Below are positions 46,518 to 56,604 of a stretch of 64,000 nucleotides of DNA, one piece after another. This DNA is from Bacillota bacterium (GTDB lineage Bacteria; Bacillota; UBA4882; UBA8346): assembly GCA_023392595.1 (NCBI GenBank), contig JAEVYU010000079.1, positions 62,001 to 126,000 of the forward strand, read 5' to 3'. Position numbers and translations under genes: made by a program. Within the stretch, counting starts at the first letter, position 1, and each line of letters starts with the position of its first letter. The notes under the pieces are model-generated. The model saw only the letters and a list, made by a program, of their open reading frames with translations, did not search any database and had not been told where the DNA came from.

Positions 46518-46780
46518 TTCATTTCCCCTTTCCTCAAACGCCATATTTAAGATAGCTGCGCTGTTTAACGAAAAAATAATATCATATACACCAAATTTTA
46601 ACCATTGCCAAAAACGTGCATCGATATCCGGTTGCTTTGTGCAAACAACTGATCCGATCCATCCCGTTTGTATATTTCTTTGCACAACGCCTATTCCTCT
46701 TACACAAGTTTCGATTGCTCTGTCCTCCCTTTCAGGTCACAGTTTCCAGCAATTCTCTTACACGTTGCAATAATAAATAA

Positions 46781-46798
46781 CCACCAATTTTGGTGGTC
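46781..46798 (-). terminator. Terminator-like stem
   Basis: Perfect 8-bp stem with a 2-nt centre, then TATTTATTATT on the minus strand. Probably helps separate the iorBA unit from the PTS operon. Confidence 0.45.
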
Positions 46799-46920
46799 TC
46801 CTTATTAGAAAGGCAGTCTCATCTTGAGCTTAGATATCGATAGGGGGATATGTTGATAATGGAATGAAATTCCAAGGATGTGGGGAATGAATAGAAATGA
46901 TGACCGGAGAGATTAGTGAA

Positions 46921-46951
46921 TACCCGGAGGGAATTTTCAACCCTCCGGGTA
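46921..46951. terminator. GC-rich 11-bp inverted repeat downstream of iorB
   Basis: TACCCGGAGGG (46921-46931) and CCCTCCGGGTA (46941-46951) with a 9-nt loop. No T-run on the minus strand, but it is the first strong stem after iorB and may terminate or protect that mRNA. Confidence 0.5.
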
Positions 46952-47024
46952 TCCGGATTTTTCGCAGATTAACGATGCGTACATCGTTTCCAGTGCGAGG
47001 AATCAAACGGAAAAGGATCGTATT

Positions 47025-47600
47025 TTAAACCATTTCCCCGCCGGCCCGGAAAGCCTTAAGATTGACCTCCAGGAACTTTTCCGGCAGCTGGGCGCGAAAA
47101 ACTTGTTCCCAGTCAATACCGGTCATGCCGAAGGCCTTGACCATAGCGCCAAAGAGAACGATATTCATCGTTTTAAGATTGCCGATTTGCTGCGCTATTT
47201 CGGCCGCATTAAAGGAAATCGTTTTAAAAGCTTTCGACATGGCTTCTATGGACCCTTCAGGATAGGCTGCCATTCCGGCGGCCACCGGCATTGGTGCAAT
47301 AGCATAATTATTGATGACTGCAATGCCGCTTGGCTTCAAAAACTCAGCGTAGCGGACTGCCTCCATTTTTTCAAAGGCGACTAAAATATCCGCTCCGCCC
47401 CGTCCGATAATGGGTGAGTATACTTTGTCGCCATAGCGCACCTGAGTGGATACACTACCACCGCGCTGAGCCATGCCGTGAATTTCACTCATCTTGACAT
47501 CAAAGCCGGCTTCGATCAAACCCTGGGTTAAGATTTTACTGACTAAAATGGTCCCCTGACCGCCCACGCCAACCAAAAGAATACTTTTGACATTATCCAT
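47025..47600 (-). CDS. iorB: Indolepyruvate ferredoxin oxidoreductase, beta subunit
   Basis: 191 residues. VGVGGQGTILVSKILTQGLI and EIHGMAQRGGSVSTQVRYG are the gamma/beta-type signature of 2-oxoacid:ferredoxin oxidoreductases. With IorA it oxidatively decarboxylates aryl-pyruvates (from aromatic amino acids) to acyl-CoA and reduced ferredoxin in anaerobes. Its ATG overlaps the iorA stop (TAATG), implying coupling. Confidence 0.92.
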   Translation of the reverse strand: MDNVKSILLVGVGGQGTILVSKILTQGLIEAGFDVKMSEIHGMAQRGGSVSTQVRYGDKVYSPIIGRGGADILVAFEKMEAVRYAEFLKPSGIAVINNYAIAPMPVAAGMAAYPEGSIEAMSKAFKTISFNAAEIAQQIGNLKTMNIVLFGAMVKAFGMTGIDWEQVFRAQLPEKFLEVNLKAFRAGGEMV

Positions 47601-49354
47601 TATTGATCACCTGCTCTTTCAATTGCGCCAAACGGGCATACCTGGGCGCACACTTTGCAACCGACACAGAGGGTCTGATCGATGGTGGCTTTACCGTCCT
47701 TCAGACACACGGAAGGGCAGCCCACCTTCAGACATTTTTTACAGCCACGGCATTGATCTTGGTTTACCATACACTTACCGATGTCGTGCTTGAGCTTTTT
47801 AATGAGCAGACAAGGACGGCGGGCAATGATTGCCGCCGGAACCTCACTTGCCAACACATCCTCGACCGCTTTTTCCATTGCCGTTAAATCTTGAGGATCA
47901 ACGACAATGATCTTCTGATAGCCGAATGCCTCCAAGACTTTTTCAATCTTGATCACCGGGGCTATCTCACCCCTGAGGTTAGCTCCACTGCCCGGATTAT
48001 CCTGATGTCCGGTCATGCCGGTAATACTGTTGTCCAAGATACAGGGGATCATTTTCCCTTTATTGTAGATGATTTCAGCGGCGCCGGTCATACCGCTGTG
48101 GAAAAAGGTTGAGTCGCCGACTACGCCAAAAACTTTCTTCCCGGGCTGCCCGGTAATTTCAAAGACCTTGGCCATACCCATACCCACCGAAAAACCGCCG
48201 CCCATACAGACTACCGAGTCCATGGCCCCTAATGGCGGAGCCGAGCCCAAGGTATAACAACCGATATCGCCTGCAATGACAAAATCACGTCCTTTGGATA
48301 AAGTATAAAAGAAGCCGCGATGAGGGCAGCCGGGGCATAATGCCGGCGGACGCGGCACTGTCTGCGCCTGGGCCTTGGTAACTTCCGGCTGGATGTCGAA
48401 AACACCCTTGGCGATAACTTCCGGGTTGAGTTCACATACATTGGGGATTACTTCTTTTCCAGTACACTCAATGCCCACGGCCTTCATTTGCTCTTCCATG
48501 AACGGTTCAAGCTCTTCGACCACATAAAGTTTTTCTACCTTGCCGGCAAAGTCGCGGATCAAATCCAGCGGCAAGGGGTATGTAAAGCCCAGCTTTAAAA
48601 AGGAAGTATCCTCCGGAAAGACCTCCTTGGCGTACTGGTAGGCTATGGAAGCGGTGATCACACCGATTTTGGCGCCCTTCATCTCCACTTTGTTCAATGG
48701 GCTTTGGTTGGAGTATGCCGCCAAATCCTTTAGCTTTTGCTCCAAAATGGGGTGATTAAGCTTGGCATTGGCAGGGGTGCACACAAACTTGCGCGCGTTA
48801 CGCTGATACTCAGGAGTCGTTACCTCTTCCCTTTCCCCCAGTTCTACCAGACTTTTGGAATGGCAGACCCGGGTGGTGACCCGGTAGAGTACGGGAATAT
48901 CGAACTTTTCCGAAACCCGGTAGGCTTCTTGTAAAAAGTCCTTGCATTCCTGGCTGTCGGAGGGCTCAATCAGGGCCATTTTGGCGAATTTAGCATAATA
49001 ACGGTTATCCTGTTCATTTTGGGAGGAATGCATATCGGGGTCATCGGCGGTAATGATGACAAAGCCCCGGCCAACACCTTGATAGGTGGCAGTAAAAACG
49101 GGATCGGCGGCCACATTGAGACCGACATGTTTCATGGCACAAACGGAGCGCACCCCGGCGATGGAAGCGCCATAGGCGACCTCGGTGGCTACCTTTTCAT
49201 TGGGCGCCCATTCACAATACAGGGAGTCCCCATACTGGGCCAGGTTTTCGAAAATTTCGGTACTGGGAGTACCGGGATAAGCGCTACCCAGCTTGACTCC
49301 AGCTTCGTAAATACCTCTGGCCATGGCCTCGTTACCGGTCATAAGTTGTTTCAT
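47600..49354 (-). CDS. iorA: Indolepyruvate ferredoxin oxidoreductase, alpha subunit
   Basis: 584 residues from the ATG at 49354 (GAGGTG 6 nt upstream). N-terminal MTGNEAMARGIYEAGVKLGS with AYPGTPSTEI; thiamine diphosphate region GDIGCYTLG and GMGGGFSVGMGMAK-like motif; the last ~55 residues hold two 4Fe-4S sets (CRGCKKCLKVGCPSVC and CVGCKVCAQVCPFGAI). Oxygen-sensitive, cytoplasmic, with IorB. Confidence 0.93.
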   Translation of the reverse strand: MKQLMTGNEAMARGIYEAGVKLGSAYPGTPSTEIFENLAQYGDSLYCEWAPNEKVATEVAYGASIAGVRSVCAMKHVGLNVAADPVFTATYQGVGRGFVIITADDPDMHSSQNEQDNRYYAKFAKMALIEPSDSQECKDFLQEAYRVSEKFDIPVLYRVTTRVCHSKSLVELGEREEVTTPEYQRNARKFVCTPANAKLNHPILEQKLKDLAAYSNQSPLNKVEMKGAKIGVITASIAYQYAKEVFPEDTSFLKLGFTYPLPLDLIRDFAGKVEKLYVVEELEPFMEEQMKAVGIECTGKEVIPNVCELNPEVIAKGVFDIQPEVTKAQAQTVPRPPALCPGCPHRGFFYTLSKGRDFVIAGDIGCYTLGSAPPLGAMDSVVCMGGGFSVGMGMAKVFEITGQPGKKVFGVVGDSTFFHSGMTGAAEIIYNKGKMIPCILDNSITGMTGHQDNPGSGANLRGEIAPVIKIEKVLEAFGYQKIIVVDPQDLTAMEKAVEDVLASEVPAAIIARRPCLLIKKLKHDIGKCMVNQDQCRGCKKCLKVGCPSVCLKDGKATIDQTLCVGCKVCAQVCPFGAIERAGDQ

Positions 49355-49631
49355 GTCTTTCACCTCAGATTATTCAATCTAATGACGAGAATCCAGCGTC
49401 AAATTTCATTTGGTTCTTCGCGAACGGTACCCTAATATCCTGCCGCCAGTTTCCCGGAACAGGAAGCCGACTGTTGACCGTTCCGGAACTAAGATACTTC
49501 TCCTTTGATTTTCTAAATATTTCGGGTTCCTTAATTTTAAGAAAACTGCTTCTTCAATATTATATAACACACATTTCGCACCCACGATCAATCAAATGCG
49601 GGATTTAATTGTAAGATTGTGGGATTGACCA

Positions 49632-50698
49632 TTACCCGCTCCATACCGCTAATGTTGGCGGCTTGATATAAATTTCCGGCCCATAGCCGACCAAGCGCAG
49701 AATGCGTAAGGCGTTCTTATCAATGTTTTTTGGCAATTCACGCCGGATGTGGAGATCCAGGCAATATGCAGTTCGTCCAGGCTTTCCAGCAAAGTCACTC
49801 CGGTAAGAGGTAAACGTTTTGTAGCTTCCCGCCACATGAAACGGCTCATTTTCCGCCCTTTGATTCAAGCGGATTGGCCGTTCGAACAGGCAATAAATCA
49901 ATAACGTTAGTAGCAGCACGTGATGTAAACCCTTGATCCGGTTTTCTTTTTTTCAGAAATAGCGGTTAATAGGGGGGATCTTTGAGAGCGTTGGTCAACC
50001 TCTGCTCTTCCTTTTCAATCTCATGGACCATACTTTTTTCGCGTCGTTTATCTAACGAAGAGGAGTTCGCCACGATAAAACGATAGGGGATTCCCTCCAT
50101 CATCCCGGGAAGTTCTTGGATCCGGTAGGAGGCCGAACCAGGAGTTTGAGCCATGGAACCCACTTCTTGCCAGGTGTTTTCCCGCCAAGCCTGTTCTTTT
50201 AACTCTTCGGAGATTTTAAAAGTATCGGGAAGCCGGGAGATGAAGGCAATAGACTGCTCGTGCATCAACCGTAGATTTTCGGATGTGATCAACTGGGAAT
50301 CGGCCACTAAAGTTTGCGCCAGTTCCGAGTTAACTACATCCTTGAACTTTTTCAACAATTCTTTACTCCAGGTCTTATCGTCTTGGTTGCCATCCACCGG
50401 CTTGCCATAGATGGGAAGCCCGTTGGAGTCGACACAAAGGCCTTTACTGAACCCAAAGTCCACCAGAGTTTGAGCCGGATCGTCATAATCGCCGAAAACC
50501 ACCATGGAATTGGTATCGGCATGACAACACCGGGAGTGCAACGGATAGACTTGACGCAGGTTCAGCAAAATCGTTCCATACAGTGGATGGAACTCACTAT
50601 CTTCCAAGCGTTCTAAAGCTCGTGCCAGGCAATCATCGTTAAAATCGTCGGCGCTCAGGTCCGCTCTGCCCAATAGAAGCCCCAGAACCTGGTGTTTA
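49632..50698 (-). pseudogene. IS1634-type (IS4 superfamily) transposase remnant
   Basis: Reading right to left: DDCLARALERLEDSEFHPLY, then HADTNSMVVFGDYDD, VDSNGLPIYGKPVDGNQDDK, TLVADSQLITSENLRLM, FISRLPDTFKISEEL, which is the DDE core pattern of IS1634-family enzymes. The N-terminal ~100 residues are missing, a stretch around the GYSKDHRPDLKQ region is deleted, and the C-terminal part (LLESLDELHIAWI, MLLLTLLIYCLFERPIRLN) is split over two frames. No terminal repeats found. Not functional. Confidence 0.72.
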
Positions 50699-50780
50699 TT
50701 AAACCTTTTCCCCGCCGGCCTGAAAAGCCTTAAGAATAACTTCCAGAAACTTTTCCGACAGCTGCGCGCAAAAAACTTGT
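50699..50780 (-). pseudogene. 3' fragment of an iorB paralogue
   Basis: About 80 bp matches the last 75-80 bp of iorB (47025-47105) with roughly 87% identity, beginning exactly at the stop codon. It is fused on one side to the transposase remnant and on the other to the lysC remnant. Confidence 0.7.
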
Positions 50781-50788
50781 CGTTCCGA

Positions 50789-51699
50789 CTGAGGTCATCT
50801 TTTTTTGACAAAAAAGAGGTGTTCAATCTCAAACAAACTAAGGAAGTAATCAGCGCCCGCCTTACTAAACATGAACATGCCGTAATTCCTGGTTTATTGG
50901 CTCTTTACCGGATGGAGAGATTAAAACTTTCTCCCGGGGCGGTTCTGATATCACCGGCGCTATTGTTACCCGGGGGTCGGGGCGGACATGTACGAGAATT
51001 GAACGGATGTTTCCGGTTTTTTGATGGCTGATCCACGAATTGTCAGGAATCTTAAGAGCATTGAACGGATAACTTACCGGGAGCTTCGCGAGTTAGCCTA
51101 TATGGGTGCTAGCGTCCTTCATGAAGAAACGATTTTCCCTGTGCGTGAAACTGGAATTCCCGTGAATATCAAAAATACCAATGCCCGGATGATCCCGGAA
51201 CAATGATCATCTCCGACAAAGAGGCTCGTCAAAGTATGGGACATATCACCGGAATCGCCGGGAAAAAAGGATTTACCGTTCTCACGATTGAAAAAGCTTT
51301 GATGAATATGGAGTTGGGATTTGGGCGCAAATTCCTTTCCATTCTGGAAATAATTGTATCTCCTTTGAACATATGCCCTCCGGGATCGATACCATCTCTT
51401 TAGTCATCGCCGACACTCAGTTGGATCATAAACTTGATAAAGTTATCAACGAAATCAAGCGGGAATGCAATCCCGATATGGTAGAAGTCTCTCCAAACAT
51501 GGCTTCGGTAGCTACCGTCGGCCTGGGAATCGCCTGTATACCAGGAATTGCGGCAAAACTTTTTATCGCCCTCGCCAAAGCGAATATCAATGTCAGAATG
51601 ATTAATCAAGGGTCCAGTGAAATTAATATTATAGTCGGCGTGGAAAACCAAGATTTTGAAAAAGCGATCTGCGCCATATACGAAGAATTTGTGGAATAA
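50789..51699 (+). pseudogene. Truncated, frameshifted aspartate kinase paralogue
   Basis: Homologous to lysC from about its codon 135 to the end (compare 34147-35058). The first 130 codons are absent. The frame breaks near 50880-51020, 51185 and 51350; the pieces include ITYRELRELAYMGASVLHEE, KGFTVLTIEKALMNMELGFG and the intact C-terminus VGVENQDFEKAICAIYEEFV. DNA identity to lysC is high but below 95%, so the duplication is not recent. Not functional as an enzyme. Confidence 0.88.
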
Positions 51700-51857
51700 T
51701 GCAATAAGGGCAACTTCCTCAAAAACCTATGAGTTATTATTAGTAAGATTGAACCTTATTTTTAATATTCGATCTAAATCATACAAGCCACGGACCTAAC
51801 CCATCCCATTGGCAATCATAATCTGCATTAAAACCTTGAGATCCTATAAAGCTCTCT

Positions 51858-52315
51858 TTATGAGCAATCCATCAAACGTATGGCATGATAGTCCCCATCG
51901 ACGGCCGTCGTGATTTTTCGAGGAGAAACCGCGTCCTCGATCCACTTAATGGTTTCACCTTCTCTTCCAGTTCGTCGGCTAACTTATATCCGACGGCAAT
52001 AACGAGGTTATGGACGGCTAGTAGAATATCCCCCAACCTTTCGATATTGTAACCCGACTGGCAGCTTCTTTTATAATAAGCCGCCCTTTCGCAGCCCACC
52101 AAACCACCCCGATGATGACTACCTTTTATCTGGCCTTCTCTTTCCCAAAAACGTATCCGATGAAGGCCCTGTATTGCAATTCCCTCGATCGGCGGCATTG
52201 TGGAAACTAGACCGTCGGCTACAATCACCTAATCAAAATTACCCCGGACAAATTCCTCCGTCAAAGCATCTATGATGTGAGCCTTCTTATGCATTGATCC
52301 AAACAAAACAGTCAT
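51858..52315 (-). pseudogene. Decayed gene of unrecognised family
   Basis: From the ATG at 52315: MTVLFGSMHKKAHIIDALTE, an in-frame TAG after VRGNFD, then VIVADGLVSTMPPIEGIAIQ and on to VIAVGYKLADELEEK, followed by a frameshift into a frame ending TTAVDGDYHAIRLMDCS. The reading is clearly protein-like across both breaks. I cannot name the family. Confidence 0.5.
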
Positions 52316-52345
52316 GCCCCGTTAAAGAACTACTTTCATCCTCCA

Positions 52346-53092
52346 TTAAAGACCGTGATGCCCGAGTCGTACTTTCGAAAGAGCGCTTTCATCCGCGATC
52401 ACAATTACATGAGGATGCAACTGCAAGATGGACGCCGGGACTTCCGGAGTAACCGGCCCAAATAGCACCTTTTCAAGAATTTCCGATTTCCCCTGCCCAT
52501 TGACGACCAACAATATTTTTTTGGCCTGCATAATCGCCTTAATTCCCATGGTAATGGCATAACGAGGCACCTCGTCCATGCTCTTAAAAAATCTTGAATT
52601 ATCCGCGATGGTCTGAGGGCGCAAGGACACTTTATGAGTCATCTTGTCAAAACAGTCATCCGGCTCATTAAATCCGATATGGCCCGTATTACCAAGCCCC
52701 AAAAGCTGTAAATCAATTCCGCCGAAATTGGCGATAATCTGATCATAGGATGCGCATTCTTGTTCAATATTCTTCGCAAGTCCGTCAGGGATCCGGATAT
52801 TTTCCGCCCGAAAATTAACATGTTTAAAAAAATTCTCTTGCATATAATTATGATAACTTTGAGGATCTTTCGGCGATAATCCGCAATATTCATCTAAATT
52901 GACGCTGCGCGTTTCGTGAAAGTCAATGTCCCCTTTGCGATACCAGCTAATTAACTGTTCATAAATACCTAGAGGGGTTGAGCCAGTGGCTAACCCCAAC
53001 ACACTTCTTGGAAATAAGATCACTTGAGCCGAAATGATATTAGCCGCCTTCCGGCTCATGCTTTGGTAATCGGCAGCTTCGATGATTTCCAT
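52346..53092 (-). CDS. nagB: Glucosamine-6-phosphate deaminase
   Basis: 248 residues. LGLATGSTPLGIYEQLISWY, VNLDEYCGLSPKDPQSYHNY, LLGLGNTGHIGFNEPDDCFD and VSLRPQTIADNSRFF are the full NagB signature. Converts glucosamine-6-phosphate to fructose-6-phosphate and ammonia. Last intact gene of the leftward sugar cluster, 159 bp after the HAD gene. Points to an amino-sugar or sugar-phosphate substrate for the neighbouring importer. Confidence 0.95.
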   Translation of the reverse strand: MEIIEAADYQSMSRKAANIISAQVILFPRSVLGLATGSTPLGIYEQLISWYRKGDIDFHETRSVNLDEYCGLSPKDPQSYHNYMQENFFKHVNFRAENIRIPDGLAKNIEQECASYDQIIANFGGIDLQLLGLGNTGHIGFNEPDDCFDKMTHKVSLRPQTIADNSRFFKSMDEVPRYAITMGIKAIMQAKKILLVVNGQGKSEILEKVLFGPVTPEVPASILQLHPHVIVIADESALSKVRLGHHGL

Positions 53093-53251
53093 GTTTGATC
53101 ATTCCCTTCTCTGTAGGCTGTGTGGTTTAAACACATTCCATCTATTGAGTTCATGGACTATTATAGCAGTCTTTTCTGCTCCTTACGCAAGTTTATGAAT
53201 AGAATTTTGGAATTCCTGCACTAACTATTTGCAATGGATACCCGGGGGTTC

Positions 53252-53851
53252 TTATAATATCTGCTGCCTAATAAAAAACTGTCTTAACTCTGCCGCTCCT
53301 TGAAAAACATGTCCTTGGATGCCAACCGCATTTGCTCCTTTGATATTTCGCTGCAAATCGTCGATAAAGATACATTCCTGGGCGATAAGATCGTATTTTC
53401 TTAACAATGCCTCATATATTTCCCGATCCGGTTTATTGACTTTAATGTCGCAGGAGATCACGTATCCGTCAAAAAAATTTATAGCTGGTATTTTATCTTT
53501 ATATTCATAGATTCTTGGGCTGGCATTGGAAAGTAAATAGATTCGATACCCTTTTTGCTTTACATCTCTTACCAGTTCATACATTCCTTCAATGGGTTTT
53601 CTTTCGATAAACCAGCCCGTCATAGCTTGTTTCACATATTCAGAATAAGCAGGGATTCTGGCGCAAACCGATTCCAAGGCCTCTTTTTCCGTCAACGTGC
53701 CACGATCTAATTCGATCCATTCTTCTTTGCAAAAAAGCTCTCGGTAGACTCCCTCAATAGCTAATTTATCTTTAAAGGTTTGGTTCAAATAGTCTAAAGG
53801 AGCAAACTTAATCAGTACATTTCCCATATCAAATATAATATTTCGAATCAT
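53252..53851 (-). CDS. HAD-superfamily hydrolase (sugar phosphatase-like)
   Basis: 199 residues. Motif I is FDMGNVLIKF (nucleophile Asp; the usual second Asp is replaced by Asn, as in several YihX/epoxide-hydrolase-type HADs), motif II YLLSNAS, motif III-IV VNKPDREIYEALL and CIFIDDLQRN. YihX-like members dephosphorylate alpha-glucose-1-phosphate. The start lies inside the yesN-like gene (23-bp overlap), indicating translational coupling. Confidence 0.85.
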   Translation of the reverse strand: MIRNIIFDMGNVLIKFAPLDYLNQTFKDKLAIEGVYRELFCKEEWIELDRGTLTEKEALESVCARIPAYSEYVKQAMTGWFIERKPIEGMYELVRDVKQKGYRIYLLSNASPRIYEYKDKIPAINFFDGYVISCDIKVNKPDREIYEALLRKYDLIAQECIFIDDLQRNIKGANAVGIQGHVFQGAAELRQFFIRQQIL

Positions 53852-54689
53852 GGTTCTCGCCCTCGTTATCTAATTTGTCATTTTGTTTAAGCAAATTCTT
53901 TATGTCTCTTTCCTTAAACTCTTTCGGGGTCATTCCAGTTATCTTTTTAAATAGCACACTAAAATAGCGCTGATCTCTATAACCGATTTGATCTGCTATT
54001 TCGTATATTTTAAGAGAAGGGTCCGCCAATAGTTTGCAGGCTATCTTAATCCGATAATTGCTAAGATAATCCCCAAAGGTGTAGCCAGTTTCGCTTTTAA
54101 ACAATTTGCTCAAATAGCCTTCGCTAATATATAGAAAATCAGCCACTTCCTTTATCCCCAAGTCCTCTTTATAATGGCTCCGGATATATTGAATGGCTTT
54201 GGTGATGTAATTGATTTGACCATTTCCCCCATCGCGAGAAAGATATTCTTTAAAAAAAACCAACTTATTTTCTTCAAGGTTTTCAAGACTGTTTTGGATA
54301 CTATGAATTTTTCGTTTTTCCTTTACTTCCGTACAAGCACTAAGAAGCGCGCTATTCAAATCCTCATCATTAATGGGTTTCATTAAATAATCTTTGACTC
54401 CCAGCTTAACGGCCTGCCGAGCATACTCAAATTCACTATAACCGGAAATGATAATATATTCGGTGTCAACCTCGTCTTTAACGCACTTGATCATTTCAAT
54501 GCCGTCCAAGCCCGACATATTAATATCGGTGATGACAATATCCGGTTTCAAGTTACGGATTATCTCGACGCCTTCCAAACCGTTGGAGGCTTCCCCCACA
54601 ACCTCACATTGATAATCGTCCCATGAGGTTGTTAAAACCAGCCCCTTACGCACCAGCATTTCATCCTCAACTACGATTACCTTTATCAT
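53829..54689 (-). CDS. Response regulator, YesN type (REC + AraC)
   Basis: 286 residues. Receiver domain with the phosphoacceptor Asp in DIVITDINMSG (~residue 54) and K in YLMKPIND; the C-terminal ~100 residues form an AraC helix-turn-helix pair (VADFLYISEGYLSKLFKSET, IADQIGYRDQRYFSVLFKKI). Partner of the YesM kinase directly upstream. It probably activates the importer promoter near 62040. Confidence 0.93.
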   Translation of the reverse strand: MIKVIVVEDEMLVRKGLVLTTSWDDYQCEVVGEASNGLEGVEIIRNLKPDIVITDINMSGLDGIEMIKCVKDEVDTEYIIISGYSEFEYARQAVKLGVKDYLMKPINDEDLNSALLSACTEVKEKRKIHSIQNSLENLEENKLVFFKEYLSRDGGNGQINYITKAIQYIRSHYKEDLGIKEVADFLYISEGYLSKLFKSETGYTFGDYLSNYRIKIACKLLADPSLKIYEIADQIGYRDQRYFSVLFKKITGMTPKEFKERDIKNLLKQNDKLDNEGENHDSKYYI

Positions 54690-54720
54690 CTTGCTGTTCC
54701 TCCATAAATTTCTATCCTTA

Positions 54721-56463
54721 TTAATATTGAATCGGCATCATTAAAACCACTTTCGTACCCTTTCCTATTTCACTAAAAATGGTAACCCCGTATTTTTCGC
54801 CGTAATATAATTTAATTCGCCGATTAACGTTGTATATCCCGATATTTTGACCTTTTCCATTATTATGGGCCAATTCGCTATGAATCTGCCGAAGGCGTTC
54901 ATCATTGATCCCCACGCCGTCATCGACGACTTCGATGCGCAGTTCGCCGCCCTCTTGATTAGCCTTAACCCACAATTTACCGGCTTCCATTTTCTTAACT
55001 ATCCCGTGGATAATCGCGTTTTCAACAATAGGCTGAATAATCAACCTGGGTACATAGCACTCTAAGATATTCGGATCGATATCCATATTTATCTCAAAGC
55101 GATCCGAATACCGTATCTTTTGGATCGTCAAATAGCTCTGAATAACCTCCATGGATTCCTGAATCGTTACCATTTCGTTTTGATTATGAATGGTATTTTT
55201 CAATAGTTTCCCCAAATGGATTACAATGGCCTCAATTTCATTGACCCCATTTAATTTGGCCAACCACTTGATGGAATCTAATGTATTATACAAAAAATGC
55301 GGATTAATCTGGGATTGGAGCGACTGAATTTCGGCTAGCCTTAGACGGTCTTGTTTCTCCAAATTAGTATGAAACAAGTCGTCAATCTCTTTTACCATAT
55401 CGTTGAACCGATTGGCCATAAAACCGATTTCATCCCGGCTCCGTACATTGACCCTTACATCAAATCTCCCTTCTTTTACCTTCTGCATCGCCGTGACGAT
55501 AGCGTGGATGGGTCTGCTGATGCTTTTGGATATCAGCACCGATAAAATTACGCAAAGAATAAAGGAGAGCAAACCAATCCCTAAGGTGACAAAGGTAATG
55601 GCTTTTACATTTTCGATAATCATGCCCATATGCAATGTTCCCAGCAAAAAAAACTGCCCGTTTTGGAAGCGGTGGTCCCATATCAAAGTTCGTTTTTTAT
55701 CCGTTCTGGAAAAGCGCCAACTTTTTTCGGTTTTAAATTCATCCCGGAAAGGCGAATTGTAGAAAGCCAGTTTCTGGTTCCTGTTTATCTCATCATAAAT
55801 GATATAGTAGTTCTGGTCGATAATGGTGAAACTTATCGGTAAGCTGCCTCTGCTTTTATTGCAAAGGACCGCTATAGTATCGGTAGGCATGTCGACAATC
55901 GCGTATCCAATGACTTGTCCCTTTTTATTTCTAATTCCTTTGACCAGGGACAGGGATATAGCCTTCCCACCCGAATTTACATACACATTCGGATAGACAA
56001 CCACATTGTGACTATTCCCAGCTGCACGATATATTCCCCAATTTCGGCAAACGGAAATATCATATTCCTTCGGGGGTCCAATCGTCGACATTCGGCAAAC
56101 CCCATTATCCCCCATCAGAAACATCGCCGCGGCAAGGTCCCTCCTTTTTAGCCAGGAGAACATTCGGGAGTAGATTTGGCTATTCTCCTTGGAACTTAAA
56201 AACTTTTGTTGCAGTATACTTTGAACTTCCGGATCATCACAAAACTTTTGCAACGCCTGACCATAATCCTCCATCAACCTATCGAAGGCATCGCTCGAAC
56301 GAATCATCGTAAATTTAACTTGAGCCTTAAGGTTGTTGAAAGATAACTCATAAAAGAAAAAATAAGCAAACACGCCCAATACAACAATAGGTATTACACA
56401 AATAGCGCCAAATGATATGGAAAGTTTTGTAAAAAAATTAATTTTAAACTTTTGCATCTCCAT
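54721..56463 (-). CDS. Sensor histidine kinase, YesM type
   Basis: 580 residues. TM1 (about 12-32), an extracytoplasmic sensor of ~250 residues, TM2 (~285-310), HAMP, then the His_kinase domain with QSQINPHFLYNTLDSIKWLA (phospho-His near 388) and ATPase boxes VENAIIHGI and VDDGVGI. YesM-type kinases usually sense extracellular sugars, sometimes through a binding protein. Cognate of the YesN regulator, 31 bp away. Confidence 0.93.
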   Translation of the reverse strand: MEMQKFKINFFTKLSISFGAICVIPIVVLGVFAYFFFYELSFNNLKAQVKFTMIRSSDAFDRLMEDYGQALQKFCDDPEVQSILQQKFLSSKENSQIYSRMFSWLKRRDLAAAMFLMGDNGVCRMSTIGPPKEYDISVCRNWGIYRAAGNSHNVVVYPNVYVNSGGKAISLSLVKGIRNKKGQVIGYAIVDMPTDTIAVLCNKSRGSLPISFTIIDQNYYIIYDEINRNQKLAFYNSPFRDEFKTEKSWRFSRTDKKRTLIWDHRFQNGQFFLLGTLHMGMIIENVKAITFVTLGIGLLSFILCVILSVLISKSISRPIHAIVTAMQKVKEGRFDVRVNVRSRDEIGFMANRFNDMVKEIDDLFHTNLEKQDRLRLAEIQSLQSQINPHFLYNTLDSIKWLAKLNGVNEIEAIVIHLGKLLKNTIHNQNEMVTIQESMEVIQSYLTIQKIRYSDRFEINMDIDPNILECYVPRLIIQPIVENAIIHGIVKKMEAGKLWVKANQEGGELRIEVVDDGVGINDERLRQIHSELAHNNGKGQNIGIYNVNRRIKLYYGEKYGVTIFSEIGKGTKVVLMMPIQY

Positions 56464-56604
56464 ATCGTAAAACCCTTCTTTTACTATATATCCTGGGGCG
56501 TAGGCGTGATCATACTTAGTGCTCTGATTATATCGCAGATCGGCGTCCGACGGAATAATGGAATCAATACCATAAAGAATAGCCCGCTATATATGTCTTC
56601 GAAT

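Larger units (their letters stand above)
46518..47024. other. Intergenic region with promoter of the PTS operon and two hairpins
   Basis: A 500-bp gap. It holds a perfect stem ACCACCAA/TTGGTGGT (46781-46798) followed on the minus strand by a T-rich stretch, and a longer inverted repeat (46921-46951). The PTS promoter should lie at ~46550-46650; TATGATATT near 46575 is a possible -10 but no good -35 pairs with it. Confidence 0.4.

Noticed and set aside
46560..46640. Sigma-54 (-24/-12) promoter before HPr, expected for some PRD-regulated PTS operons
   Set aside because: TGGCA is present on the minus strand but the matching TTGC at -12 spacing is not, and the regulator lacks a sigma-54 AAA domain.
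50699..50832. N-terminal ~45 residues of the open frame that continues into the transposase remnant
   Set aside because: They are antisense to the lysC and iorB fragments; the fusion with the transposase is accidental.
49966..50832. Intact transposase / active insertion sequence
   Set aside because: N-terminus missing, internal deletion in the catalytic region, C-terminus split by frameshift and no inverted terminal repeats seen.
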